Position numbers and translations under genes: made by a program
Origin: Denitratimonas tolerans
GTDB taxonomy: Bacteria; Pseudomonadota; Gammaproteobacteria; Xanthomonadales; Xanthomonadaceae
DNA length: 64,000 nt
NCBI RefSeq assembly: GCF_037203605.1
Contig: NZ_JBBDHC010000018.1
Location: forward strand, 9,948-73,947
Reading direction: 5' to 3'
Notes under the pieces: generated by a model
Database searches by the model: none
What the model was told of the DNA's origin: nothing
Seen by the model: only the letters and a program-made list of their open reading frames with translations
Shown here: positions 34,658-43,901 of the stretch, one piece after another
Position numbering within the stretch: the stretch's first letter is position 1
How the letters are laid out: each line of letters opens with the position of its first letter

Positions 34658-35758
34658 ATGCGCCTTGCGAGCCTGAGTCTCGAAGACCTGCGCGTGTTCC
34701 GCGAGGCGCGGCTGGAGCCCGGCACCGGGATCAATGTTCTGGTTGGGGACAACGGCACCGGCAAAACCACGGTGCTCGAAGCCATCCAGCTCCTGTCCAG
34801 CGGCCGCTCCTTCCGCGGCGGCGTGCGCGATGCGCTGATCCGCCGGGGGCAGCCCGAGTTGCGCGTCTACAGCGAGATCGTGGCCGAGCCCATGGAGCGG
34901 CGCGTCGGCATGGGCCTGTCGCGCAGCCTGCGCGCCTGGTCGGCGCGGATCGATGGCCAGGCGGTCGAGGCGTTGACGCGGCTTTTTCAGGAACTGGCTG
35001 TGGTGTGTTTCGAGCCGGGCAGCCACGCCCTGATTTCGGGCGGGTCCGAACACCGGCGGCGATTCATCGACTGGGCTTTGTTCCACGTGGAACCTGATTT
35101 TCTATCGATCTGGCGGCGGTACCAGCGCGCCCTGCGGCAGCGCAACGCGCTGCTGAAGCAGCCGATGGTTTCCGCGAATCTGGATCCCTGGGAGCACGAA
35201 CTGGCGCTGCACGGTGCCGCGCTGACCCGGCTGCGCGAGGCCTGGCTGGCCCGGCTCCAGCCCGGACTGAGCGCAATGGTTGCCCGTTTTGCGCCGGGTC
35301 TGGGGGCTGTGACGCCGAAGTACTCTTCGGGTGGATCGCCCGCCAGCGACGGCGAAACCGGCCTGCTCGCCGCGCTGTGGCAGGCGCGCGGTCGGGATCA
35401 GGCGCTGGGTCACACCTCGGTCGGTCCGCACCGCGCCGACTGGAGCCTCGCTTTCGAAGCAGCCCCGGTGCGCGAAATGCTGTCGCGCGGGCAGGAAAAG
35501 CTGGTCGTCCTGTCCTGCCTGCTCGCGCAGGCGCAGGCCTTCGCCGAGGTCCGCGGGCAGTGGCCGGTTCTGGTGCTGGACGATCTGCCCTCCGAGCTCG
35601 ATCGCGGTCATCTGGCACATACGCTCGAATGGCTGGCCTCGGTGCCGGCACAGTCCTTCATTACGGCCACCGCCGCGCCGGAGTTGCCGCACGCATCCTG
35701 CCGCCCGATGCGCATGTTCCACGTGGAACAAGGGCGTGTTGCGGCGCTGCTATACTGA
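34658..35758 (+). CDS. recF: DNA replication and repair protein RecF
   Basis: A 366-residue SMC-like ATPase that loads RecA at gaps with RecO and RecR. Walker A is GDNGTGKTT, the signature region MLSRGQEKLVVLS and Walker B VLVLDDLPSELD are visible. The ATG has CGGAG upstream. Notably, two 16-base parS-like palindromes lie inside the coding region; both encode the residues FHVE (in LFHVEP and MFHVEQ). Confidence 0.95.
   Translation: MRLASLSLEDLRVFREARLEPGTGINVLVGDNGTGKTTVLEAIQLLSSGRSFRGGVRDALIRRGQPELRVYSEIVAEPMERRVGMGLSRSLRAWSARIDGQAVEALTRLFQELAVVCFEPGSHALISGGSEHRRRFIDWALFHVEPDFLSIWRRYQRALRQRNALLKQPMVSANLDPWEHELALHGAALTRLREAWLARLQPGLSAMVARFAPGLGAVTPKYSSGGSPASDGETGLLAALWQARGRDQALGHTSVGPHRADWSLAFEAAPVREMLSRGQEKLVVLSCLLAQAQAFAEVRGQWPVLVLDDLPSELDRGHLAHTLEWLASVPAQSFITATAAPELPHASCRPMRMFHVEQGRVAALLY
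35079..35094. promoter_or_regulatory. parS: parS centromere-like site 1 in recF
   Basis: TGTTCCACGTGGAACC differs from a perfect 16-base palindrome only at the last base and matches the ParB-binding consensus known from pseudomonads and other bacteria. It lies about 1.7 kb from the candidate origin, where ParB nucleates chromosome partition complexes. Confidence 0.8.
35715..35730. promoter_or_regulatory. parS: parS centromere-like site 2 in recF
   Basis: TGTTCCACGTGGAACA is a perfect 16-base palindrome and matches the ParB-binding consensus. It is in the last 50 bases of recF, about 620 bases from the first site, just ahead of gyrB. Confidence 0.82.
35751..35756 (+). promoter_or_regulatory. 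Possible -10 box for gyrB
   Basis: TATACT at the recF stop codon, 62 bases before the gyrB ATG. No good -35 hexamer is seen at the expected distance, and the second parS site lies where a -35 region would be, so ParB binding could affect this promoter. Confidence 0.35.
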
Positions 35759-35818
35759 AAGCTCCCGTATTCCTTCTACGCTTTGCCCTGCGGCGAAGCG
35801 TGACGCAGTGGCGAACCC

Positions 35819-38257
35819 ATGACCGACGAAAAGCAGCCAGGCGACGAGAGCGCCTACGATTCCAGCAAGATCACCGTGCTTCGCGGCCTGGAGGCCGTGC
35901 GCAAGCGGCCGGGCATGTACATCGGCGATGTGCACGATGGCACCGGCCTGCACCACATGGTGTTCGAGGTAGTCGACAATGCCATCGACGAGGCGCTGGC
36001 CGGCTACTGCGATCACGTCATCGTCTCCCTGCTCGACGATGGCTCGGTGGCCGTCTCCGACAACGGGCGCGGCATCCCCACCGACATTCACAAGGAAGAG
36101 CACGTCTCGGCGGCCCAGGTCATCATGACCGTGCTGCATGCCGGCGGTAAGTTCGACGACAACAGCTACAAGGTGTCCGGCGGCCTGCATGGCGTGGGTG
36201 TTTCCGTGGTGAACGCGCTGTCCGAGCACCTGTGGATGGACATCTGGCGCGACGGCTACCACTGGCAGCAGGAGTACGCCTTCGGCGAACCGCTGTACCC
36301 GCTCAGGAAAATGGAGCCGTCGGAGCGTCACGGAACCCGCATCCGCTTCCGCCCGGCGACGCAAATCTTCACCAACGTCGAGTTCCAGTACGAGGTGCTG
36401 GCGCGCCGCCTGCGCGAACTCTCGTTCCTCAACTCCGGCGTCAAGGTCGAGTTGACCGACGAGCGCGGCGAAGCACGCCGCGACGTGTTCCAGTACGAGG
36501 GCGGCATCCGCAGCTTCGTCGAGCACCTGGCCCAGCTCAAGACGCCCCTGCACCCCAGCGTCATCGCCGTCACCGGACAGCAAAACGGCATCGTGGTGGA
36601 CGTGGCCCTGCAGTGGACCGACGCCTACCAGGAAACCATGTTCTGCTTCACCAACAACATCCCGCAGAAGGACGGTGGCACACACCTGGCGGGTTTCCGT
36701 GCCGCGCTCACCCGCACGCTGAGCAACTACATCGAACAGAACGGCATCGCCAAACAGGCCAAGATCAACCTCTCCGGCGACGACATGCGCGAGGGCATGA
36801 TCGCGGTGCTGTCGGTGAAAGCACCGGACCCGAGTTTCTCCTCCCAGACCAAGGAAAAGCTGGTCAGCTCGGAAGTGAAGCCGGTGGTCGAGGCGGTGTT
36901 CGGCGAAAAGCTTGCCGAGTTCCTGCAGGAACACCCGGCCGAGGCACGCGCCATCTGCGAGAAGGTGGTGGACGCCGCGCGCGCGCGCGAAGCCGCGCGC
37001 AAGGCGCGCGAGCTGACCCGACGCAAGGGCGCGCTGGACATCGCCGGCTTGCCCGGCAAGCTGGCCGACTGCCAGGAAAAGGACCCGGCCCTGTCCGAAC
37101 TTTTCATCGTCGAGGGGGATTCGGCCGGCGGTTCGGCCAAGCAGGGCCGCAACCGCAAGAACCAGGCGGTGCTGCCGCTGCGCGGCAAGATCCTCAACGT
37201 CGAGCGCGCTCGCTTCGACCGCATGCTTTCCAGCGCCGAGGTCGGCAACCTGATCACCGCGCTGGGCACCGGCATCGGCAAGGACGAGTACAACCCCGAC
37301 AAGCTGCGCTACCACCGCATCATCATCATGACCGACGCCGACGTGGACGGCTCGCACATCCGCACCCTGCTGCTGACCTTCTTCTATCGCCAGATGCCAG
37401 AGCTGATCGAGCGCGGCCACGTCTACATCGGCTTGCCGCCGCTCTACAAGCTCAAGCAGGGCAAGAACGAAATCTACCTCAAGGACGATGCCGCGCTCGA
37501 CGCCTACCTCATCAACAGTGCGGTTGAAGGTGCGGAATTGACGTATGCCATTGATGCACCAGCGATTTCTGGCGTCGCTCTGGAAGGTTTGATGACCGCC
37601 TACGGGGCCGCGCAAGCGGCGATCGGGCGCCTGTCCCACCGCTTCGACCCGCAGATCCTGCAGGCCATGCTGCACCTGCCGGCGCTGCGGGTGGACAGCT
37701 TCACCGACGAGGCCGCCATGGCCGAGTGGGCGGCGGCGCTGGAGCGCCGCCTGGCCACGCGCGGGCTGGGCAAGCCGCGCTACCGGGTGCGGGTGCAGGC
37801 ACCGGGCGGCGAGTATGCCGGTGCCGTGGTCGTGCAGCGCCAGCACCACGGGCTGGAAGTCACCCAGACCCTTCCTGCCGGCCTTTTTGAAAGCGGCGAA
37901 CTGCGCCCGATCGTCGAGGCCGCCGCGCAGCTCTCGGGGCTGATCCACTCCGGTGCGCAGATCCGGCGCGGCGGGCGTTCGGCCCCGGTCGAGGATTTTT
38001 CCCAGGTGCACGTCTTCCTGATGGAGGAAGCGCGCCGCGGTCGCACCGTGCAGCGCTTCAAGGGCTTGGGCGAGATGAATCCCGAGCAGCTCTGGGAAAC
38101 CACCGTCAATCCCGATACCCGCCGCCTTCTGCAGGTGCGGATCGAGGATGCGGTGGCGGCCGACCATATTTTTTCCACGCTGATGGGCGACGTGGTGGAA
38201 CCGCGCCGCGAGTTCATCGAGGAAAACGCCCTGCGCGTGGCGAACCTGGACGTCTGA
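35819..38257 (+). CDS. gyrB: DNA gyrase subunit B
   Basis: The ATPase subunit of DNA gyrase, which introduces negative supercoils with GyrA. The 812-residue length is normal for gammaproteobacteria, with no intein. Motifs: VLRGLEAVRKRPGMYIG, the GHKL ATP-site DNGRGIP and HAGGKFDDNSYKVSGGLHG (region), TOPRIM EGDSAGGSAKQGR and metal DADVDGSHI. It closes the dnaA-dnaN-recF-gyrB group. Confidence 0.98.
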   Translation: MTDEKQPGDESAYDSSKITVLRGLEAVRKRPGMYIGDVHDGTGLHHMVFEVVDNAIDEALAGYCDHVIVSLLDDGSVAVSDNGRGIPTDIHKEEHVSAAQVIMTVLHAGGKFDDNSYKVSGGLHGVGVSVVNALSEHLWMDIWRDGYHWQQEYAFGEPLYPLRKMEPSERHGTRIRFRPATQIFTNVEFQYEVLARRLRELSFLNSGVKVELTDERGEARRDVFQYEGGIRSFVEHLAQLKTPLHPSVIAVTGQQNGIVVDVALQWTDAYQETMFCFTNNIPQKDGGTHLAGFRAALTRTLSNYIEQNGIAKQAKINLSGDDMREGMIAVLSVKAPDPSFSSQTKEKLVSSEVKPVVEAVFGEKLAEFLQEHPAEARAICEKVVDAARAREAARKARELTRRKGALDIAGLPGKLADCQEKDPALSELFIVEGDSAGGSAKQGRNRKNQAVLPLRGKILNVERARFDRMLSSAEVGNLITALGTGIGKDEYNPDKLRYHRIIIMTDADVDGSHIRTLLLTFFYRQMPELIERGHVYIGLPPLYKLKQGKNEIYLKDDAALDAYLINSAVEGAELTYAIDAPAISGVALEGLMTAYGAAQAAIGRLSHRFDPQILQAMLHLPALRVDSFTDEAAMAEWAAALERRLATRGLGKPRYRVRVQAPGGEYAGAVVVQRQHHGLEVTQTLPAGLFESGELRPIVEAAAQLSGLIHSGAQIRRGGRSAPVEDFSQVHVFLMEEARRGRTVQRFKGLGEMNPEQLWETTVNPDTRRLLQVRIEDAVAADHIFSTLMGDVVEPRREFIEENALRVANLDV

Positions 38258-38272
38258 GCGTAGCCTCTCGCC

Positions 38273-39856
38273 ATGAAAAAACTACAGCTGTACCTTCTTG
38301 CTGCGCTCATCGCGATCGCAGGCCTTGCGGCGATCGTCTACAAGTGGAAGGTGCTGAATTTTCCGCTGCAGCCGGCGACCGAAGTCGAGGTCTGGTCGGT
38401 GCAGGCGCGGGTGGAGTTCACCCCGCGCCGCGCCGCCAACAAGGTCAACCTGCTGCTGCCGACCAACCCCCCCGGATTCACCATCCTGGACGAGCGCTTC
38501 ATCGCGCGTGGCTACTCGCTGCTGGAGGAAGTCCGCCGCGACGAGCGCGAGGCGCAGTGGACCATCCGCCGCGCCAGCGGCAAGCAGGCGCTGTACTACC
38601 GCGCCACCGTGGTGCGCGGGCAGGATGCGGACCCGGCGTTCGACGACCCGCCCAAGGTCGGCCCCGTGGCGGAACTGGAGGAACCCTGGGCCACCGCCGC
38701 GCAAACCCTGCTGGGCCAGGTGCGGGAAGGCTCCGCCGACATCGTCACCTTCGCCCAGGAACTGGTGCGCCGCTTCAGCACCGACAACGGGAGTCAGGAA
38801 GTAGCGCTGCTGTCCGAGCGCCTGCAGGATCCGGCCGAGCGCGCCGGCTTCCTCGTCCAGCTCCTGAGCACGCGCCACATTCCCGCCCGCGTGATCTACG
38901 GTTTCACCCTGGGTGATACCCATCGCGACGAGGCGATGCTGCCCTGGCTGCAGGTCCACAACGGCGTGCGCTGGGCCACCATCGACCCGCGCAGCGCGGC
39001 CGAAGGCTGGCCGCGCGACCTGTTCCTGTGGTCGCGCAGCGGGCCCGATATCCTGAACGTGGACGACAACCCGGGCGCGCGCGTCGAGTACACCGTGTCG
39101 CGCAATCTCGCCGACGCCATGGCGGTGGCCGAACGCCGCCTGGAAGTGCAGAACGCCAACCTGGTCAACTATTCGCTGCTCAGCCTGCCGCTGCAGGCGC
39201 AGGAGGTCTACCGCACCCTCCTGCTGGTGCCACTGGGCGCGTTCATCATGCTGGTCCTGCGCAACCTCGTGGGCGTGAAGACCTACGGCACCTTCATGCC
39301 GGTGCTGATCGCGCTGGCGTTCCGCGAGACCGCCCTGGTCGCCGGCATCGTGCTGTTCGTGGTGGTGATCGGCCTGGGTCTGCTGGTGCGCTTCTACATG
39401 GAGCGATTGCGCCTGCTGCTGGTGCCGCGCCTGACCGCGATCCTGATCATCGTGGTGCTGCTGATGGCGGCGGTTTCCGTGGTGTCCAACCGCCTCGGCG
39501 TCGAGGTGGGTCTCTCGGTGGCGCTGTTCCCGATGGTGATCATGGCCATGACCATCGAGCGCATCTCCATCGCCTGGGACGAGCGCGGCGGCGGATCGGC
39601 CCTGCGCGAAGCCGTGGGCACCCTGCTGGTGGCCGCACTGGCCTATCTTGTGATGAGCTGGGATCCGATCGAACACTTCGTCTTCGTTTTCCCCGAGGCG
39701 CTCCTTGTGCTGCTCGCGCTGACCCTGGTGCTGGGGCGCTATTCGGGCTATCGGCTCTCCGAGCTGTTCCGCTTCCGCAATCTGGCGCGCGAGTCGGAGC
39801 AGCCGCGTGATCCGCCACCCGCGCCACCCGCCGACAGCGGCAGCGTCGCGGGCTGA
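38273..39856 (+). CDS. Inactive-transglutaminase/7-helix membrane protein
   Basis: A 527-residue protein. After an N-terminal helix (residues 5-22) lies a periplasmic domain with a transglutaminase-like segment (LLSTRHIPARVIYGFTL, then WLQVHNGVRWATIDPRS), without the clear Cys-His-Asp triad. About seven C-terminal helices follow from residue 305, with VGVKTYGTFMPVLIALAF between the first two. This matches the family of inactive transglutaminases fused to seven membrane helices, which normally accompanies the ATP-grasp ligase that follows here three bases later. The joint role of the pair is not established. Confidence 0.8.
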   Translation: MKKLQLYLLAALIAIAGLAAIVYKWKVLNFPLQPATEVEVWSVQARVEFTPRRAANKVNLLLPTNPPGFTILDERFIARGYSLLEEVRRDEREAQWTIRRASGKQALYYRATVVRGQDADPAFDDPPKVGPVAELEEPWATAAQTLLGQVREGSADIVTFAQELVRRFSTDNGSQEVALLSERLQDPAERAGFLVQLLSTRHIPARVIYGFTLGDTHRDEAMLPWLQVHNGVRWATIDPRSAAEGWPRDLFLWSRSGPDILNVDDNPGARVEYTVSRNLADAMAVAERRLEVQNANLVNYSLLSLPLQAQEVYRTLLLVPLGAFIMLVLRNLVGVKTYGTFMPVLIALAFRETALVAGIVLFVVVIGLGLLVRFYMERLRLLLVPRLTAILIIVVLLMAAVSVVSNRLGVEVGLSVALFPMVIMAMTIERISIAWDERGGGSALREAVGTLLVAALAYLVMSWDPIEHFVFVFPEALLVLLALTLVLGRYSGYRLSELFRFRNLARESEQPRDPPPAPPADSGSVAG

Positions 39857-39859
39857 GCC

Positions 39860-40825
39860 ATGTACGGTCTTTTTCGCACCGCCCGCCGCCTGCGCGAGAT
39901 CGGCCTGATCGGGATCGGCGAGCGCAACGCCAACTACGTGCTGCGCTACAACCAGCGCAAGTTCTACCCGCGCGTCGATGACAAGCTCATCACCAAGCAA
40001 CTCGCGATCCAGGCCGGCCTGCCGGTGCCCGAGCTCTACGCCGTGGTGCGGGCCGAGCACGAGATCGCCCGGTTGCACGAGACGCTCGCCGCGCGCGAGC
40101 AGTTCGTGGTAAAGCCGGCGCACGGCTCCGGCGGCGACGGCATCCTCGTCATCAGCGGCCGGCGTGGCGACAAGTACCGGCGCTCCAACGGCCAGCTCAT
40201 GACGCGCGAAGAGTTCAACCACCACCTTTCCAACGGGCTCTCGGGCCTGTTCTCGCTGGGCGGGCAGCCCGATCACCTGCTGGTGGAATACTGCGTCCAG
40301 TTCGATCCGATCTTCGATCAGGTGAGCTTTCGCGGGGTGCCGGACGTTCGCATCATCGTCTTCATGGGCTATCCGGTGATGGCGATGATCCGCCTGCCCA
40401 CGCGCATGTCCGATGGCAAGGCCAACCTGCACCAGGGGGCCATCGGCGTGGGCATCGACATTCCCACCGGCATCACCCGGCGCGGCGTCTGGGGCACCGA
40501 AATCGTGCGCGAGCACCCGGATACCGAACACAGCATCGTGGGGCTGCGCATTCCGCACTGGGATGCCCTGCTCGAAATGGCCTCGCGCTGCCACGAGCTG
40601 TCCGGACTGGGCTACATCGGGGTCGACTTCGTGCTGGATCGCAACCTCGGGCCGATGATCCTGGAGCTCAACGCACGCCCCGGCCTCGCCATCCAGATCG
40701 CCAACGGCAACGGCCTGGGCCACCGTCTGGCCAAGGTCGAGGCGCTCATCGAAAGCGGCCGCCTGTCGAAGGATCCGGGCGAGCGGGTCGAGTTTGCGCG
40801 GCAGAACTTTCCGACTCTGGGCTGA
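39860..40825 (+). CDS. RimK-related ATP-grasp ligase
   Basis: A 321-residue ATP-grasp protein of the alpha-L-glutamate-ligase-related group. FVVKPAHGSGGDGILV is the nucleotide-binding loop, and LGYIGVDFVLDRNLGPMILE followed by LNARPGL carries the metal-binding Asp, Glu and Asn. Such enzymes join amino acids or peptides to carboxylates using ATP. It is coupled with the transglutaminase-like membrane protein; the retropepsin-like zinc protease that accompanies them in some genomes is not present next to it. Substrate unknown. Confidence 0.82.
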   Translation: MYGLFRTARRLREIGLIGIGERNANYVLRYNQRKFYPRVDDKLITKQLAIQAGLPVPELYAVVRAEHEIARLHETLAAREQFVVKPAHGSGGDGILVISGRRGDKYRRSNGQLMTREEFNHHLSNGLSGLFSLGGQPDHLLVEYCVQFDPIFDQVSFRGVPDVRIIVFMGYPVMAMIRLPTRMSDGKANLHQGAIGVGIDIPTGITRRGVWGTEIVREHPDTEHSIVGLRIPHWDALLEMASRCHELSGLGYIGVDFVLDRNLGPMILELNARPGLAIQIANGNGLGHRLAKVEALIESGRLSKDPGERVEFARQNFPTLG

Positions 40826-40901
40826 ACGCGGCGGGCCAAAGCTGCGCTGGCGCTGCAGTCGCCGTATCATCCGGGACACCAACGCTGCTGGAGGACGTGC
40901 G

Positions 40902-41705
40902 ATGTCATGGCGACTTGTTCTGGCAGGCCTCGCCCTGCTCCTGCTGACCGCCTGCGCGACCTCGCCCACCGGGCGTCGGCAGCTCCTGATGGTGTCCGAT
41001 GCGGACGTCAACCGCATGGGCCTGGCCACCTTTCAGCAGATGAAGCAAACCGACAAGCTGTCGACCGACGCGCGCAAGGCGGATACGGCGTCCTGCATCG
41101 TTCGCCAGCTGGTCGCACAGCTGCCCGCCGACTGGCAGGCGCTGGATTGGGAAACGCAGGTCTTCGCGGTCGACTCGCCCAACGCCTTCGCCCTTCCGGG
41201 CGGCAAGGTCGGCATCAACACCGGCATGTTCAAGGTGGCCGCCAACCAGGACCAGCTCGCCGCCGTCATCGGGCACGAGATCGGCCACGTCATCGCCCGC
41301 CATTCGGCCGAGCGACTCTCCCAGAGCGCGCTGGCCGAGGCCGGCATGGGACTGGCCGGCGCGTACGTTGGGCGCAACGCCTCACCCGCGCAGGTCAATC
41401 AGGTTGTCGCGCTCCTGGGCGCAGGCACGCAGGTGGGCGTGCTGCTGCCCTATTCACGCCTGCACGAAACCGAGGCCGACAAGATCGGCCAGGCACTGAT
41501 GGCCAAGGCCGGCTTCGACCCGCGCGAAGCGGCGAAGCTGTGGGAAAACATGATCCGCGCCGGTTCCGGCAGCCAAGCGCCGCCGAGGCTGCTGTCGACC
41601 CACCCGGACTCGGCGTCACGCGCCAGCGCGCTGGCGCAGGCGGCCCCCGCGCTGATGCCCGCGTACGAGGTCGCGCGTCGCGCCGGCGGACCGCGCTGTC
41701 CATAG
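40902..41705 (+). CDS. M48-family metallopeptidase lipoprotein
   Basis: A 267-residue periplasmic peptidase. Lipoprotein signal with lipobox LTAC (about residues 14-18), VNTGMF-type segment (KVGINTGMFKVA), zinc motif HEIGHVIARH and the third zinc ligand Glu in SRLHETEADKIG. It resembles the LoiP/YcaL group of outer-membrane-associated M48 proteases that degrade misfolded proteins. The ATG at 40902 has GGAGG eight bases upstream, shorter than the longest open frame. Confidence 0.9.
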   Translation: MSWRLVLAGLALLLLTACATSPTGRRQLLMVSDADVNRMGLATFQQMKQTDKLSTDARKADTASCIVRQLVAQLPADWQALDWETQVFAVDSPNAFALPGGKVGINTGMFKVAANQDQLAAVIGHEIGHVIARHSAERLSQSALAEAGMGLAGAYVGRNASPAQVNQVVALLGAGTQVGVLLPYSRLHETEADKIGQALMAKAGFDPREAAKLWENMIRAGSGSQAPPRLLSTHPDSASRASALAQAAPALMPAYEVARRAGGPRCP

Positions 41706-41825
41706 TGCCAACTTGTCCCGCAAATGCGACCTCTGTACGGTTGAGCACGGCAGCGGTTTGCCAGTAGTCTTCGGCGCTCGCACCGAAGGCGCATTCCCCA
41801 TCGCCTTACTCCGGACAAATCGGCC

Positions 41826-43097
41826 ATGAACCTCACACCTCTGATCAAGACGCTTTTCCTCATCCTGGCGCTCAGCCTGGTCGCCGCCGCGCCCGCCGAC
41901 GCGCAGCGCAACAAGCGCGGGCAGAAGGCGGCCGAGAAAGTACAGCTCTTTCCGGACGCGACGCGCACCGAGCCAGCCGCCAAGGCCGCCCCGCGCATGC
42001 AGCGCGACATGGACAAGCTGATGAAAGCCTACGAGGCCGAGAAGTTCAGCGAAGTGATCCAGGTGGGCGAATCCATCGGTGCCAACAAGAATGCCGGCGC
42101 CTACGAGAAGTCCTGGGCCTACCAGCTGATCGGCATCGCCAAGGGTGAGCTCAACGACTATCCGGGCGCGATCGAGGCCTACAAGAAGTCGCTCGAGGCC
42201 AACGGCCTGGACAACAACGCGCACTACCAGATCATGCTTCAGCTCGGCCAGCTGCAGTACCAGGACGACCGGTTCGACGATGCGCTCGCCACGCTCGATC
42301 GCATGCTCACCGAGACCCGCAAGGAAGACCCGCAGACGCTCGCGCTCAAGGGCGGCATCCTGTATCAGACCGAACGCTACGACGAAGCGGCCACGGTGCT
42401 CAAGCGCGCCATCGAACTGAGCGACAAAACCCACGACAACTGGGTGCAGATGCTTCTGGCCTCCTACATCAACGCCGAGAAGTTCGACCAGGCGACGGCG
42501 CTGGGTGAGGAGCTGCTGGCCAAGAACCCCGATGACGCCCGTTTGCTGTTCAACGTCGCCACCATGTACGCGCAGAACGACCAGTACGAAAAGGCCACCG
42601 CCCTGCTGGAAACCGGCCGCGGCCGCGGGATGCTCGACGAACGCGGCTACCGCCAGCTCTACGCCCTGTACTCCAACATGGAGGGAGCCGAAAGCAAGGC
42701 CATCACCGTCATCAACGATGGCCTCGCCAAGGGCCTGCTGCAGCCGGGCGTGGACGTGTACACGGCGCTGGGTCAGGCGTACTACTTCACCGACCAGATT
42801 CCCCAGGCCATCGCCGCCTATCAGAAGGGCGTGCCGCTTGCCAGCGACGGCGAAATGGCACTCAACCTGTCGCGCCTGCTCAGCAACGAGGAGCGCTACG
42901 CCGAATCGAAGAAGATGGCGCAGGATGCGCTGGCCAAGGGCCTGCGCCGTCCGGGCGACGCCTGGGTGATCATCGGACGGGCCGAGCACGGCCTGGGCAA
43001 TCGCGCCGGGCTCATCGCCGCCTACCGCGAAGCGGCCAAGTTCCCGGAGACCAGGCAGACCGCTGAAGAGTGGCTGAAGAAGAACGCAAGCCGTTAA
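41826..43097 (+). CDS. Exported TPR protein upstream of tonB
   Basis: A 423-residue protein with a signal peptide ending ADAQ at about residue 27, then a helical tetratricopeptide array from residue 60 to the end (for example YPGAIEAYKKSLEANGL and YDEAATVLKRAIEL). It is followed by tonB after 117 bases. Periplasmic TPR proteins are found with TonB/ExbB/ExbD genes in several proteobacteria and may organise the complex; the role here is inferred from position. Confidence 0.8.
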   Translation: MNLTPLIKTLFLILALSLVAAAPADAQRNKRGQKAAEKVQLFPDATRTEPAAKAAPRMQRDMDKLMKAYEAEKFSEVIQVGESIGANKNAGAYEKSWAYQLIGIAKGELNDYPGAIEAYKKSLEANGLDNNAHYQIMLQLGQLQYQDDRFDDALATLDRMLTETRKEDPQTLALKGGILYQTERYDEAATVLKRAIELSDKTHDNWVQMLLASYINAEKFDQATALGEELLAKNPDDARLLFNVATMYAQNDQYEKATALLETGRGRGMLDERGYRQLYALYSNMEGAESKAITVINDGLAKGLLQPGVDVYTALGQAYYFTDQIPQAIAAYQKGVPLASDGEMALNLSRLLSNEERYAESKKMAQDALAKGLRRPGDAWVIIGRAEHGLGNRAGLIAAYREAAKFPETRQTAEEWLKKNASR

Positions 43098-43214
43098 CCG
43101 TAGGCACAGCCGGCCCGCTTGGTATAAGCTAGACCATTCCCGTCGCCGATTGCCCCGATCCACGGATCAGGGCGGGGCTGCGGGCGACAGAACCCCCTAG
43201 GTTTCAAGTCACGC

Positions 43215-43886
43215 ATGACGCAATACGACTCACATTACGGCTTCGACGATGGCAGCGCCCGCAAGTTCAGCTGGGCCCGCGTGGTCGGCTTTTCCTTCGC
43301 GATCGCGCTGCACGTGTCGGCGTTCATGCTGATGCTGACGCCGGCGGCACCGCCGCAGGCCGCCGATGACGCGCCCGAGACGGTCGAAGTGACTTTCATC
43401 GAGCCGCCGCCCCCTCCCCCGCCGCCGCCGCCGCCGCCGCCGGAGCCGCCCAAGCGCCCGCCGCCCAAGATCATCGAGCGCGCCGCGCCGCCGCCGCCGA
43501 CGCCGGCCGCGCCGCCGCCCGTCATCCTGGACGATCCCACCCCGATGTCGGTGCCCGCACCGCCGCCCGCGCCGCCCGCGCCACCCGCCCCGGTGGCCAA
43601 CTACGGCGCGAGCGAGGACACCAGCTATCGCCGCTATCGCCCGCCGCGCTATCCGCCGCAGGCGGTACGCCAGCGCCAGGAAGGCGAGGTCGTGCTGCGC
43701 GTCCTGGTCGGCACGGACGGCACTCCGACGCAGATCGAAATCGAAAAATCCAGCCGCTCGCGCCTGCTCGACCGGGCCGCCATGGATGCGGTCCGCGAAT
43801 GGAAATTCAACCCTGGCATGCGTGACGGCAAGGCCATCCAAAGCTGGGTACTCGTACCCATTTCGTTCAAGCTCAGTGATCTCTAA
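43215..43886 (+). CDS. tonB: Energy transducer TonB
   Basis: A 223-residue inner-membrane protein that carries proton-motive energy from ExbB-ExbD to outer-membrane receptors. A single N-terminal helix (about residues 21-38, with His in IALHVSAFML) anchors it. A long proline-rich rod (about 60-130, including a poly-proline run) spans the periplasm and the C-terminal domain (PPRYPPQAVRQRQEGEVVLR, then AAMDAVREWKFNPG) contacts receptors. TATAAG at 43123-43128 may be a -10 element. It heads tonB-exbB-exbD-exbD. Confidence 0.94.
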   Translation: MTQYDSHYGFDDGSARKFSWARVVGFSFAIALHVSAFMLMLTPAAPPQAADDAPETVEVTFIEPPPPPPPPPPPPPEPPKRPPPKIIERAAPPPPTPAAPPPVILDDPTPMSVPAPPPAPPAPPAPVANYGASEDTSYRRYRPPRYPPQAVRQRQEGEVVLRVLVGTDGTPTQIEIEKSSRSRLLDRAAMDAVREWKFNPGMRDGKAIQSWVLVPISFKLSDL

Positions 43887-43901
43887 GAAGGGACAGGCGT
43901 T

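Noticed and set aside
35819..38257. Possible intein in gyrB
   Set aside because: Length and motif spacing are normal; no splice-like blocks were seen.
35750..41029. Reverse-strand frames of 805 and 915 codons opposite gyrB and the following genes
   Set aside because: They span several forward genes with strong homology, so they are composition artefacts.
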